DNA of 8,394 nucleotides. Source: JAGLTZ01 sp023135015. Lineage in GTDB: Bacteria > Blakebacterota > Blakebacteria > Blakebacterales > Blakebacteraceae. Location: assembly GCA_030631625.1 (NCBI GenBank), contig DAOVKT010000115.1, positions 1 through 8,394 on the forward strand, in the 5' to 3' direction. Shown here piece by piece: positions 1-7,101 of the stretch. The number at the start of each line of letters is the position of its first letter. Within the stretch, counting starts at the first letter, position 1. Below the pieces are notes generated by a model that did not search any database, was not told the origin of the DNA, and saw only the letters and a program-made list of their open reading frames with translations. The translations under genes and the position numbers were made by a program.

Positions 1-394
1 GGAAGAGATATGCCCCCAGCAGCAGCCAGTCGAGGAGGTGGGCCGCGATCTTGAGGTAACCGTACGAGCGGCCGACGTACCCTTCGGCGGCTTCCACGAT
101 TATCCCGATTTCTTCCTCACTGAGATTGAGAGTTCTGTAGACGGCCACCTGACTGCTGCTTTCCGGGCCATAGCGGTCCCAGAGCCTGTGTCTCCTCACG
201 GTCCTGAGTGCCTCCACCACAACGGCCCCCTCCGGCAGGCCTCCTTTCACCACGAGGCCCACATGGTTCACCATCGTGCGGGATTCACCGAAACTGCGCG
301 TGAAGAAGCGTATTACCCTGCTCAGCAGGCTTTCACCGCGGGTTAGAAATACGTCTCCTGGTTTAAGCTCGACGGGCTCGGGCTGTCCCGTCAC
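1..394 (-). CDS. Permuted papain-like cysteine hydrolase (C92/YiiX-YebB type), 3' end outside window
   Basis: The frame runs open for 131 codons from a GTG start to the window edge. The N-terminal part reads KPGDVFLTRGES (residues 11-22), then VNHVGLV (42-48) and VVVEAL (58-63), followed by GYVGRSYGY (105-113). This order matches the circularly permuted NlpC/P60-like (papain-fold) enzymes of the YiiX/YebB group: a GD near the start, a catalytic His in an HVG motif (His44), an acidic partner (Glu61), and the catalytic Cys near the C-terminus. The Cys would lie beyond the left edge, so catalysis is not proven. There is no signal peptide or clear N-terminal membrane segment, so a cytoplasmic protein is likely. 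The GTG start overlaps the rpoD stop by 4 nt (GTGA), and only a weak purine stretch precedes it, which suggests translational coupling to rpoD. The next in-frame Met (41) falls inside the domain, supporting the GTG. The substrate is unknown; lipid, peptide or amide bonds are possible for this superfamily. Confidence 0.8.
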   Translation of the reverse strand, partial: MTGQPEPVELKPGDVFLTRGESLLSRVIRFFTRSFGESRTMVNHVGLVVKGGLPEGAVVVEALRTVRRHRLWDRYGPESSSQVAVYRTLNLSEEEIGIIVEAAEGYVGRSYGYLKIAAHLLDWLLLGAYLF

Positions 395-2286
395 GGCAGG
401 TTCTCATAGCCTGCGAGTTTGTTCTGGCGGCTGGGGTGCTTCAGCTTGCGCAGCGCCTGGGCCTCGATCTGCCGTATGCGTTCCCGTGTGACATTGAAGA
501 TGTTGCCAACCTCTTCGAGCGTTCGCGGCTGTCCGTCTCCCAGCCCGAAGCGCAACCGGATCACCCTTTCCTCCCGGGCCGTAAGGGTGGAGAGCACCTT
601 GTTCATCTGCTCCTGCAGCATGAAGGCGGCCGCATTCTGAGCAGGCGAGTCTGCCTTGGGGTCCTCAATGAAATCGACCATCTGGGAGCCCTCGTCATCG
701 CCGACAGGCTTGTCGAGGCTGATCGGGTTGTGGGCCACCTTCATCACCGTGCGGAGTTTTCCGATAGGCATGTCAAGCCGCTCAGCCAGTTCTGGAGGTG
801 TCGGTTCCCTGCCGTCTTCCTGGACCATGGCGCGGCTGGCTCGCAGGATCTTGTTGATCGCCTCTATGGTATGTACGGGAACACGAATGGTGCGCGCCTG
901 ATCGGCGATCGCACGGGTGATAGCCTGGCGGATCCACCAGGTGGCGTATGTGGAGAATTTATAGCCCTTCTTGTAGTCGAACTTCTCCACGGCTCGCATA
1001 AGGCCTGCGTTACCCTCCTGGATGAGATCCAGGAATTCCAGACCCCGGTTCGTGTATTTTTTTGCAATCGAAATAACCAGGCGCACGTTGGCCTCTACCA
1101 TCTCCTCCTTGGCGCGCTCCCGTTTCATCTCCATGCGGCGGATGCTCTTTAGGTCGGCCCTGAGCCGCTCCTTATCTGCTCCGATGTCCTGTTCCAGGCG
1201 TCGGACTCGCCGGTCGATATTGGCTATCTCCCTCCACATGTCCGTGATTAGTTCGGCCTTATACCCGGTTTCCCTCTCGATCCGGCTCCTCGATATCCCC
1301 CTGCCTGCTTCCCGTGAGTATTTCCTTATCTTTTCGCGTTTGAGCCCGACTTTCGCCTCAACCTCCCTTACCTCCGAAGCTGTTGCCACCATCGCTTCGA
1401 GGCACTCCTCCATGTCGGCTACGATCTTCTCCATCCATATTGGATGGATATTCATCTTATTGAAGACGGCCCATGCCTTTTCGCAATGCTCGGCCATCCT
1501 GACTTCCATTGCTTCTCTCGAAGTCTCGGATCGAGATTTCCTTATACCCTGTCTGATGTTATCTATGGCCATCTCGTGTTTCTCGAAACCCGCAACGAGC
1601 TTGAGAAATCTATCTCTGGCCGGGCCGGCACAGCCGTCACGAAGTTCCCCGTCAACCACCTCGTCGACGCGCAGGTTGCCCGCCCTCACCTGTCGCCCGA
1701 AGCTGGATATCTGCTTGAATACGGGCTTGGATTTCATTAGTGATTTCTCGATTGCATGCTGTGTGGACTCGATGCGCCGGGCGATGCGAATCTCCCCCTG
1801 CCGGTCGAGCAGGGGAACTCGTCCCATCTCCCGCATATATATCCATACAGGGTCGTCATATTTAACCCTTCCTACTGACTCGGAAGTTGCCTGACCCCGC
1901 TTGTGCTTCAGACTCTTACGATATGTATCTTCCTCTCCAGAGCCTTCCTCCTCCCATTCCTCCCCTGCCTCAATCCCTCCCTCGTGAACACCCTCTTCTC
2001 TCCTTTCCCCCGCCGCCGCCTCCGCCGCCTCCTCCTCCTGCGCTTCGAGGAAAGCCGCAGCCTCCTCGAACTGGCTCTGCATCTCATCGCTCAACCCATC
2101 GATATCCTCATCATCGATGAGCTCCACATTCATTGCGCGCAGGGCGTCATAGATGGCATCGACTTCCGATATCTCAACCAAATCATCCGGCAGCAGATCG
2201 TTTACCTGCTGGTAAGAAATGACCTTCGCGCGCTTGGCCAGCGTACGCAGGCCCTCGAGACCTTGCTTGGATAACAGATCACTCAC
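391..2286 (-). CDS. rpoD: RNA polymerase primary sigma factor (sigma-70)
   Basis: This 631-residue protein directs RNA polymerase to housekeeping promoters. Visible in order are region 1.1 (about 1-60, with VNDLLPDD at 28-35), a Glu-rich acidic linker (61-120), region 1.2 (DPVWIYMREMGRVPLL, 145-160) and a long non-conserved region (about 175-385). Region 2 follows with NVRLVISIAKKYTNRGLEFLDL (400-421) and the melting/-10 motif FSTYATWWIRQAITRAIADQ (444-463), then region 3. Region 4 includes the -35 helix-turn-helix (TLEEVGNIFNVTRERIRQIE, 589-608). The insert of about 200 residues between regions 1.2 and 2 is the E. coli-like architecture, not the short SigA form. The GTG start is fixed by an AGGAGA Shine-Dalgarno and by alignment of region 1.1 to the very N-terminus. 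The start overlaps the dnaG stop (GTGA) and the stop overlaps the downstream hydrolase start (GTGA). All core motifs look intact, so it should be functional. Confidence 0.98.
   Translation of the reverse strand: MSDLLSKQGLEGLRTLAKRAKVISYQQVNDLLPDDLVEISEVDAIYDALRAMNVELIDDEDIDGLSDEMQSQFEEAAAFLEAQEEEAAEAAAGERREEGVHEGGIEAGEEWEEEGSGEEDTYRKSLKHKRGQATSESVGRVKYDDPVWIYMREMGRVPLLDRQGEIRIARRIESTQHAIEKSLMKSKPVFKQISSFGRQVRAGNLRVDEVVDGELRDGCAGPARDRFLKLVAGFEKHEMAIDNIRQGIRKSRSETSREAMEVRMAEHCEKAWAVFNKMNIHPIWMEKIVADMEECLEAMVATASEVREVEAKVGLKREKIRKYSREAGRGISRSRIERETGYKAELITDMWREIANIDRRVRRLEQDIGADKERLRADLKSIRRMEMKRERAKEEMVEANVRLVISIAKKYTNRGLEFLDLIQEGNAGLMRAVEKFDYKKGYKFSTYATWWIRQAITRAIADQARTIRVPVHTIEAINKILRASRAMVQEDGREPTPPELAERLDMPIGKLRTVMKVAHNPISLDKPVGDDEGSQMVDFIEDPKADSPAQNAAAFMLQEQMNKVLSTLTAREERVIRLRFGLGDGQPRTLEEVGNIFNVTRERIRQIEAQALRKLKHPSRQNKLAGYENLP
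1927..2106 (-). repeat. Low-complexity purine-rich stretch encoding the acidic linker of RpoD
   Basis: The coding strand here is dominated by GAG, GAA, GCG and GGC codons (residues 61-120 of RpoD, mostly Glu, Ala and Gly). On the plus strand this appears as runs of CCT and CCG triplets, including an unbroken 21-nt pyrimidine run at 1991-2011 followed by short GCC/TCC triplet repeats. Acidic, poorly conserved linkers after region 1.1 are known in primary sigma factors and contribute to autoinhibition and DNA mimicry. The triplet repeats are prone to slippage, so the linker length may vary between strains. The composition is compatible with the protein and does not require another function. Confidence 0.6.
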
Positions 2287-4034
2287 AGGTGCATCTCCTG
2301 ATATTCTTTCAGCAGGCGGTCAAGGGTTTCATCGTCCCCTGCCCGTCGGGCTTGCTCCATTGACGCTTTCAGCCGCCGCCGGCGTTCCTTCAGACGACGT
2401 GCCTCCACACGTTTCAACAGCTCCTCCTGTGTTACCGAAACCTCACCTTCGAAGTCTGGGGATTCCTCGGCAAGCAAGGACGCCAGCATGTTACGGGAAT
2501 CCGCATCCGACTGCTCCAGAACCTTATCGACACTGAAGACGCCCTTTTCCTGCAGCTCGGCAAACCGCAGGAACAGGTTGCGACAACGCGGATCGTGGAA
2601 GTCATCGGCATCGAGGAAAGACAACAACTCTGTACGGCTCTCATCGCTGTTCACGACCAGCCGCAGCAGTTCTGTATCCAGACTCCCGGCCGGTCCCTTT
2701 ATCGCGGTTGGGGCCTCACCATTGCGAGCCACCTCGTACACAGCATCCTGCCGGGCAAGGGATTCCATTTCCCTTTTCAGTGTCTCCTCGTCAAGTCCTA
2801 TGCGGGCCGAGAGCTGCTGGAGGCTCATGGCCCTTCTGAGCTCGTCGCTGTCATGACGCAGCAAGTCGAGCAGGCCCCGTGCAGCCTCTGCTCGTTCGCC
2901 GACTCCTCTTTCATCCATCGGCGGATCCAGCTGCTCCAGATAGAACTGCACTACAGGTTTTGCATGCCTGAGCCGGGACCTGAAGGCTTCCACTCCCTCG
3001 CTGTGCAATAAAGCGTCGGGGTCCTCGCCCGCAGGCATGGTCAGAAAAGAGACGTCCAGTCCTTCCCTGGCAAGGCTGGCATATGAGCGGAGTGCAGCTT
3101 TGAGACCAGCAGGGTCGGCATCGAAAAGCAGCAGTACACGCTTTACAAGCCGCTTCAGGATTAACGCCTGCCGGTCGGTGAACGCCGTCCCGCTTGCCGC
3201 AACCACCCCGCGGATACCCGACTGGTACAGGCTCAGCACATCGAAGTAGCCCTCCACTAGAAGCGCTCTTTCCTCCTTGAGGAGCGCATCGACCGCCTGG
3301 GCGAGGCCATAGAGCACTTCTCCTTTCCTGAAGAGCGGAGTTTCCGGGCTGTTCAGGTACTTGGGGCCCTCCTCCTCGTCGCTCAACAGGCGGGCGCCAA
3401 ATCCTGAGATCCGCCCCCTGCGATCCATGAACGGGAAGATCAGGCGGTTTCGGAAGGTGTCGTAATGGCCTCCACCCTCTCTCGGTTTCACCAATCCGGC
3501 CTGCTCCATGACCCCGGCTGAAAACCCCCTGCTCTCGAGATGTCTCTGCAGCTCATCCCAGCCACCCGGAGCGAATCCCAGACGGAAAGCCTTGGCTGTG
3601 GCACCTGTGATGCCACGTGCCTTCAGGTAGGATACCGCCTCTTTACCCGACGTCTCCTTCAGCCTACCCTGGAAAAAGGTCGCGGCCGCCTCTAATGCTG
3701 CGCGGAGCTCATCCTGCTTTTCCGCCCCGGCATCGACCCGCCTCTTCGGCAGGGGTATGCCCGTGCGCCTCGCCAGTTCTTCCACCGCCTGGGGGAAACT
3801 CATTCCGTCGTGCTCAACCAGAAAGGTGATCGCATTACCGCCAGCACCACAGCCGAAGCAGTAGTACATGGCCCGTTCGCGGTTGACGCTGAAGGATGGG
3901 GTCTTCTCGTTGTGAAACGGGCACAGCCCGAACCAGTTCTTCCCCTTTTTCTTCAGTTTCACATAGGGACTTATCAGTTCCACGATATCGGTGGCGGCCC
4001 GTATTTCGTCGAGGAAGCTGTCGTCGAACCTCAT
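2283..4034 (-). CDS. dnaG: DNA primase
   Basis: DnaG makes the RNA primers for lagging-strand synthesis and acts with the replicative helicase at the fork. The 583-residue protein has the usual three-part layout. The N-terminal CHC2 zinc-binding domain carries CPFHNEKTPSFSV (38-50) and YYCFGCGAGGNA (57-68), giving ligands Cys38, His41, Cys59 and Cys62. The RNA-polymerase domain contains RLIFPFMDRRGRISGFGARLL (197-217) and the EGPKYLNSPETPLF motif (222-235). The Toprim metal site includes LLVEGYFDVL (258-267, Glu261) and LLFDADPAG (302-310, Asp305 and Asp307), followed by GEDPD (336-340). The C-terminal part (about 455-583) is the divergent helicase-interaction domain and ends in a basic, coiled helix. 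The ATG start overlaps the mutS2 stop (ATGA) and has a good Shine-Dalgarno. Length and motifs are normal for the family. Confidence 0.98.
   Translation of the reverse strand: MRFDDSFLDEIRAATDIVELISPYVKLKKKGKNWFGLCPFHNEKTPSFSVNRERAMYYCFGCGAGGNAITFLVEHDGMSFPQAVEELARRTGIPLPKRRVDAGAEKQDELRAALEAAATFFQGRLKETSGKEAVSYLKARGITGATAKAFRLGFAPGGWDELQRHLESRGFSAGVMEQAGLVKPREGGGHYDTFRNRLIFPFMDRRGRISGFGARLLSDEEEGPKYLNSPETPLFRKGEVLYGLAQAVDALLKEERALLVEGYFDVLSLYQSGIRGVVAASGTAFTDRQALILKRLVKRVLLLFDADPAGLKAALRSYASLAREGLDVSFLTMPAGEDPDALLHSEGVEAFRSRLRHAKPVVQFYLEQLDPPMDERGVGERAEAARGLLDLLRHDSDELRRAMSLQQLSARIGLDEETLKREMESLARQDAVYEVARNGEAPTAIKGPAGSLDTELLRLVVNSDESRTELLSFLDADDFHDPRCRNLFLRFAELQEKGVFSVDKVLEQSDADSRNMLASLLAEESPDFEGEVSVTQEELLKRVEARRLKERRRRLKASMEQARRAGDDETLDRLLKEYQEMHL
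2294..2299 (-). promoter_or_regulatory. Shine-Dalgarno of rpoD inside the dnaG 3' end
   Basis: AGGAGA lies 7 nt before the GTG start of rpoD, within the last codons of dnaG (Gln-Glu-Met-His-Leu-stop). A strong site at this spacing decides the GTG start and shows that rpoD can be initiated by free ribosomes as well as by coupling with dnaG. Confidence 0.75.
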
Positions 4035-6427
4035 GGCGCATCCCCCTTCAACCTTACCCGGGTGACACCCGTCCCGCCCGGCGCTCGGGTGTCCAGCCCG
4101 TATTCCTCCACGCTGCTGTGGTTCTTGAGCACCTCCTCCACTACCCGGCGCAGCACCCCCCTGCCGGAGCCGTGGATCACGGCTATGTTCTCCAGACCGG
4201 CGAGTATCGCGTCGTCCAGATACTTCTCGAGTGTCTGTCGCGCCTCGTCTGCTCGCTGGCCGATGATATCTAGCGTCTGCGAGACTGATTTTAGTGGTGT
4301 GCGAACACCACCAGAGCCTGGTGGGCCCGATGCCGCCTCGATCTTCCCCCGTCCGGGCCTGTGCGCACCCTTTTCGGCAATCGGTTCTATATCGTCTCTG
4401 GCCACATCGAGTGAAAGAGATCCCGCGCGCACCCTGACCCTGCGCCCACCCACACTCTGCACTATCGCCGGCCGCTCCAGGCTCACCAGATAGACCTCAT
4501 CCCCTTCCTGCAACGGCGCATCCGGATCTCCCCTGCCCCCGACCGCCTTCGTGGCCTGGTCTTCGGCGTTGCGGGCGATTTCGGCTATTGTCTGATGAGC
4601 CTTTCTGATAGCTGCAGGTGCCGCATTCGATTCCCGTATCTCCCTGACGAGGCCTTCGATGCTACGCCTTGCCTCCTTCACGATCTCCCGTGCCTGTTCA
4701 GCGGCAACCCTGCGTTCCAGCTCGGCATCGGCGGCCAGCTCGTTTGCCAGCGATTCGTATTTCCGGCGTTCTTCACCGGCCCTCCTTGAGTCTGTCTCCG
4801 CCTCGCGACGGAGCTTCCGGGCATCCTCGCGCATCTCCCCGGCCTGCCGGAGGGCGTCCTCAAGGTCGTTCTCGGCCGTGCCAAGCAGATCGCGTGCCTG
4901 TGAAACTAGATCCGCCGGCAATCCAGATCGCTCCGCGATCTCAAACGCGAATGACCGACCCGGCTCTCCTGACCGGAACTCATAGGTAGGCGTGAGAGCT
5001 TTCTCGGAGAAGATCATTCGGCCGTTAATCATGCCGCTGGCCTGTGCCGCATGAGTCTTGATCCTCCCGTCGTGAGTAGCACAGACGACGAAAGCATCTT
5101 CAAAAGTAAGGCGTTCCAGAACCGCGATCGCCAGCGCGGCGCCCTGGCCCGGATCGGTACCGGCGCCGGCCTCATCGATCAGGCACAACTTCCCCTCCTC
5201 AGCCTGCTCTAGCATTGCGCGCAGGCGTATGAGGCGGGCGGTGAAGGTAGAGAGGTCCGCCTCCAGCGACTGCTCGTCTCCGATATCCACATGAATGTGG
5301 TCTATAAAAGGGATCCGGCTCCCCTCACCGGCGGGGATTGGCAGACCGCACAGCGCCAGAGCGATACACAAGCCTACTGTCTGGAGTGCCACGGTCTTGC
5401 CGCCGCTGTTAGGGCCGGAGATCACAAGTGTACGGGATCCATCCTCCAGGCTGAGGGTAAGAGGTACAACCTGCTGGGGCCCGTGCGTAGAGGCCAGCAA
5501 GGGATGACGAGCCTCGTGCAGCTCCAGTGTCCCACCATCACCAACTGCAGGCAGCATCATTGGGCCTGCATCGGAACATCGCATGGCGGCCTGTGCGGCA
5601 TCGATAACGGCCAGCCGGTCAAGATCCGCATCTATTTCGTCCGACCTGGTGGCACAGAGGGAGGAGAGGTGGGCCAGGATCCTTACGACTTCCTGTTCTT
5701 CATCCCTGCGGAGCTGTTTTACCTCGAGCCCGGCTTCTGAAATCTCCTGAGGTTCGATAAAAACGGTCTGCCCGCTCCGGGATCGATCAAGGGCAACGCC
5801 CTGGACACGACTGCGGGCATCAGACCTCACAGCTATAACATGCCGTCCCTCCCGCAGGACCGGCTCGGGCTCCTGCGCCCAACCCTCGCGGAACAAACGC
5901 TCGGCAATCGAGCGGGCCAGCGTGCGGATCTTTTCCTCCTGTTTGCGCAGACGGTTACGCAGACGCTCCAGAGCAGGGGTTGCATCGTCACGTACCATCC
6001 CTCCCTGCTCCAGAGCGCCGTCCAGCTCCTTCAACTCCAAGCCATATCTGGAAGGGAAACCATACTGCTTCACGAAAGAAGGAAGGAGAGCCTTGCCACT
6101 GCCTGCGAAGTATTTCCCTATCATTTCCAGCACAGCGATGGCAGTGCGCATATCCCACAGCTGGTCGCCTTCAAGGATCACACCAGGCTTGGTCAGGGCG
6201 GAAAGTATGGAATCGAGGTCGGGTACGGGTTCGAAGGGTGGACGGTCGTCGCCTTCCAGAGTTCTGGCAATTTCCGAGTGAACTTCCTGGCGCTCCTGAA
6301 CGGCCTTCAGGTCCGGGGCCGGAGTGCACTCCTCCACCAGCCTTTTGCCACGGGGGGTATATGTCCCCGCCGCAATCCGCTCCAGGAAATTGCGGAAAGC
6401 GAGTCGGTCAAGATCGTAGTGGCTCAA
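4031..6427 (-). CDS. mutS2: MutS2 family ATPase with C-terminal Smr domain
   Basis: This 798-residue protein lacks the mismatch-recognition domains of MutS and has the MutS2 layout: an N-terminal helical core/clamp region (about 1-300), an ABC-type ATPase (about 300-515), a charged coiled coil (about 520-625), a small beta-rich KOW-like segment (about 637-683) and a C-terminal Smr domain (about 716-794). The ATPase shows Walker A GPNSGGKT (338-345), the DIGDEQSLEADLSTF signature (381-395), Walker B LCLIDEAGAGTDP (414-426) and the switch His in ATHDG (450-454). The Smr domain shows LDIIGQR (719-725) and HGSGRG (752-757). Family members act on branched DNA to suppress recombination, and in Bacillus MutS2 also splits collided ribosomes; which role applies here is not visible. 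The start is TTG, overlapping the yqeY stop (TTGA) with only a weak GGG upstream, so initiation probably depends on coupling to yqeY. The N-terminus aligns well with family starts. Confidence 0.95.
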   Translation of the reverse strand: MSHYDLDRLAFRNFLERIAAGTYTPRGKRLVEECTPAPDLKAVQERQEVHSEIARTLEGDDRPPFEPVPDLDSILSALTKPGVILEGDQLWDMRTAIAVLEMIGKYFAGSGKALLPSFVKQYGFPSRYGLELKELDGALEQGGMVRDDATPALERLRNRLRKQEEKIRTLARSIAERLFREGWAQEPEPVLREGRHVIAVRSDARSRVQGVALDRSRSGQTVFIEPQEISEAGLEVKQLRRDEEQEVVRILAHLSSLCATRSDEIDADLDRLAVIDAAQAAMRCSDAGPMMLPAVGDGGTLELHEARHPLLASTHGPQQVVPLTLSLEDGSRTLVISGPNSGGKTVALQTVGLCIALALCGLPIPAGEGSRIPFIDHIHVDIGDEQSLEADLSTFTARLIRLRAMLEQAEEGKLCLIDEAGAGTDPGQGAALAIAVLERLTFEDAFVVCATHDGRIKTHAAQASGMINGRMIFSEKALTPTYEFRSGEPGRSFAFEIAERSGLPADLVSQARDLLGTAENDLEDALRQAGEMREDARKLRREAETDSRRAGEERRKYESLANELAADAELERRVAAEQAREIVKEARRSIEGLVREIRESNAAPAAIRKAHQTIAEIARNAEDQATKAVGGRGDPDAPLQEGDEVYLVSLERPAIVQSVGGRRVRVRAGSLSLDVARDDIEPIAEKGAHRPGRGKIEAASGPPGSGGVRTPLKSVSQTLDIIGQRADEARQTLEKYLDDAILAGLENIAVIHGSGRGVLRRVVEEVLKNHSSVEEYGLDTRAPGGTGVTRVRLKGDAP
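4041..4048 (-). promoter_or_regulatory. Shine-Dalgarno of dnaG inside the mutS2 3' end
   Basis: AAGGGGGA lies 6 nt upstream of the dnaG ATG, within the last codons of mutS2 (Lys-Gly-Asp-Ala-Pro-stop). It supports this start, which also aligns with the beginning of the primase zinc domain. Confidence 0.7.
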
Positions 6428-6882
6428 TCAGAAACCCGTTGCAGTTCCTCTTTGGCCAACTGGCTGACCGCATTCCCCTCTGCCCGCCCCTGCAGGCGGG
6501 GCATAGCGTTCTTCATCAGGCGTCCCATATCGGATATGCCTGTAAGGCCCTCATCAGCGATCACTGAACGAAGCACTTCTCTGATCTCCCCCTCACCGAG
6601 CTGTTCGGGAAGGTATTCCTCGATTATCCCCAGCTCCCTCTCCTCTTTCTCGAACAGTTCGAGGCGACCTGCGCTCTTAAATGCCTCCATCGACTCTTTA
6701 CGTCTCTTGGCCTGCTTGCCCAGTACCTTGAACACGTCCGCATCGTCCAGGTCGGCCTGTTTCTCGATGCGAGCGTACTGGATCTGGGAGATGACAAAAC
6801 GGAGGGTGCCGGTCCTCTCCTTGTCACCCCCCTTCAGGGACGCTTTTAGATCATGCTGAAGCTTATCCAGAAGACCAGACAT
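6424..6882 (-). CDS. yqeY: GatB/YqeY-domain protein
   Basis: This 152-residue protein has the whole YqeY family length. It shows the N-terminal helix SGLLDKLQHDLKASLKGGDK (2-21), a basic QAKRRKES segment (57-64), IIEEYLPEQL (86-95), and the C-terminal signature DMGRLMKNAMPRLQGRAEGN (118-137). The fold resembles the tRNA-binding tail of the GatB amidotransferase subunit; the exact function of stand-alone YqeY is not established, although a link with tRNA or aminoacylation quality control is usually proposed. The ATG at 6882 is preferred because it matches family starts and has a GGGAG site 5 nt upstream. An in-frame extension to a TTG further upstream is possible but would add about 20 residues unlike the family. 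It is the first gene of the coupled cluster, and its TGA overlaps the mutS2 TTG start. Conserved neighbourhood with dnaG and rpoD supports membership in the macromolecular-synthesis operon. Confidence 0.92.
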   Translation of the reverse strand: MSGLLDKLQHDLKASLKGGDKERTGTLRFVISQIQYARIEKQADLDDADVFKVLGKQAKRRKESMEAFKSAGRLELFEKEERELGIIEEYLPEQLGEGEIREVLRSVIADEGLTGISDMGRLMKNAMPRLQGRAEGNAVSQLAKEELQRVSD

Positions 6883-6887
6883 CAACA

Positions 6888-6892
6888 CTCCC
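6888..6892 (-). promoter_or_regulatory. Shine-Dalgarno of yqeY
   Basis: GGGAG lies 5 nt before the ATG at 6882 on the minus strand. It decides between this ATG and upstream alternative starts in the same frame. Confidence 0.6.
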
Positions 6893-6939
6893 GGATTAGG
6901 GTTACGATGGCAGCGCAGTAACGAAACGCAGATTTGTAA

Positions 6940-6958
6940 CCGCAACTCTGCCGCAACT
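6940..6958. repeat. Tandem CCGCAACT half-sites, 11 bp apart
   Basis: CCGCAACT occurs at 6940-6947 and again at 6951-6958, an 11-bp period close to one helical turn. The second copy forms the left arm of the adjoining palindrome, so three related half-sites lie within 31 bp. This is the geometry of a regulator bound on one face of the helix, but no known regulator motif is recognised. Confidence 0.45.
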
Positions 6959-6970
6959 GCGCCGCAGTTG
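6954..6970. promoter_or_regulatory. Perfect 17-bp inverted repeat, candidate operator
   Basis: CAACTGCG and CGCAGTTG are perfect 8-bp inverted arms around one central base, 72-88 nt upstream of the yqeY start. A loop of one base is too tight for an RNA hairpin of full length, so a dimeric DNA-binding protein site is the better reading. The regulator is unknown. Because yqeY leads the coupled cluster, such a site could control mutS2, dnaG and rpoD as well. Confidence 0.4.
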
Positions 6971-6982
6971 TACGGGGCCGTT

Positions 6983-7012
6983 CAAATAGGGGGTTTTGGC
7001 TGTATCTGGCAA
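6983..7012 (-). promoter_or_regulatory. Weak candidate promoter for the yqeY operon
   Basis: On the minus strand TTGCCA (7012-7007, five of six matches to the -35 consensus) is followed after 18 bp by TATTTG (6988-6983, three of six to the -10). A start near 6975 would place the palindrome just downstream, a repressor-like position. The -10 element is poor, so this is only a suggestion; other spacings in the gap are no better. Confidence 0.2.
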
Positions 7013-7020
7013 GGTCTTTT

Positions 7021-7051
7021 CTAGTTTAGTTTCCGGATTGGTACTAGTTTA
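7021..7051. repeat. Direct repeat of CTAGTTTA
   Basis: CTAGTTTA occurs at 7021-7028 and 7044-7051, 23 bp from start to start, in the AT-richer half of the gap. The second copy adjoins an ACTAGT palindrome. It may be chance or a pair of regulator half-sites; I recognise no known motif. Confidence 0.3.
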
Positions 7052-7101
7052 AGCGCATCTGCGGCAATAATGATGAGGCCCCAGTACTCAGATAAGCTCG
7101 C

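Larger units (their letters stand above)
6883..7101. other. Gene-free region between prmA and yqeY
   Basis: This is the only substantial non-coding stretch (219 bp). I see no tRNA cloverleaf, no small ribosomal protein gene such as rpsU and no convincing intrinsic terminator with a U-run for the upstream prmA unit. The part next to yqeY (6899-6970) is rich in short repeated elements (CCGCAACT, GTAAC/GTTAC and a palindrome). The part next to prmA is more AT-rich and contains a repeated CTAGTTTA. The position implies that it carries the promoter and leader of the yqeY-mutS2-dnaG-rpoD unit. Confidence 0.7.

Noticed and set aside
1022..1894. Long plus-strand open frame (290 codons) opposite rpoD
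   Set aside because: It is antisense to well-conserved sigma regions, and its Ser/Arg-rich translation matches no family; it arises from the codon bias of the real gene.
1887..2120. Proline-rich plus-strand peptide opposite the RpoD acidic linker
   Set aside because: The poly-Pro run is simply the complement of GAG/GGC-type codons in the linker.
3810..4493. Plus-strand open frame across the dnaG-mutS2 junction
   Set aside because: Both genes on the other strand are intact with catalytic motifs; no domain is seen in the antisense product.
5840..6859. Plus-strand open frame (339 codons) opposite mutS2 and yqeY
   Set aside because: It spans the antisense of two clear conserved genes and has no recognisable domain; a composition artefact.
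6883..6945. Upstream extension of yqeY to an in-frame TTG
   Set aside because: The added residues do not resemble the family N-terminus, and the ATG at 6882 has its own Shine-Dalgarno.
6883..7101. Possible rpsU, tRNA or small RNA gene in the gap
   Set aside because: Stops interrupt the minus-strand frames, no S21-like sequence is seen, and no cloverleaf or hairpin with a U-run could be drawn.
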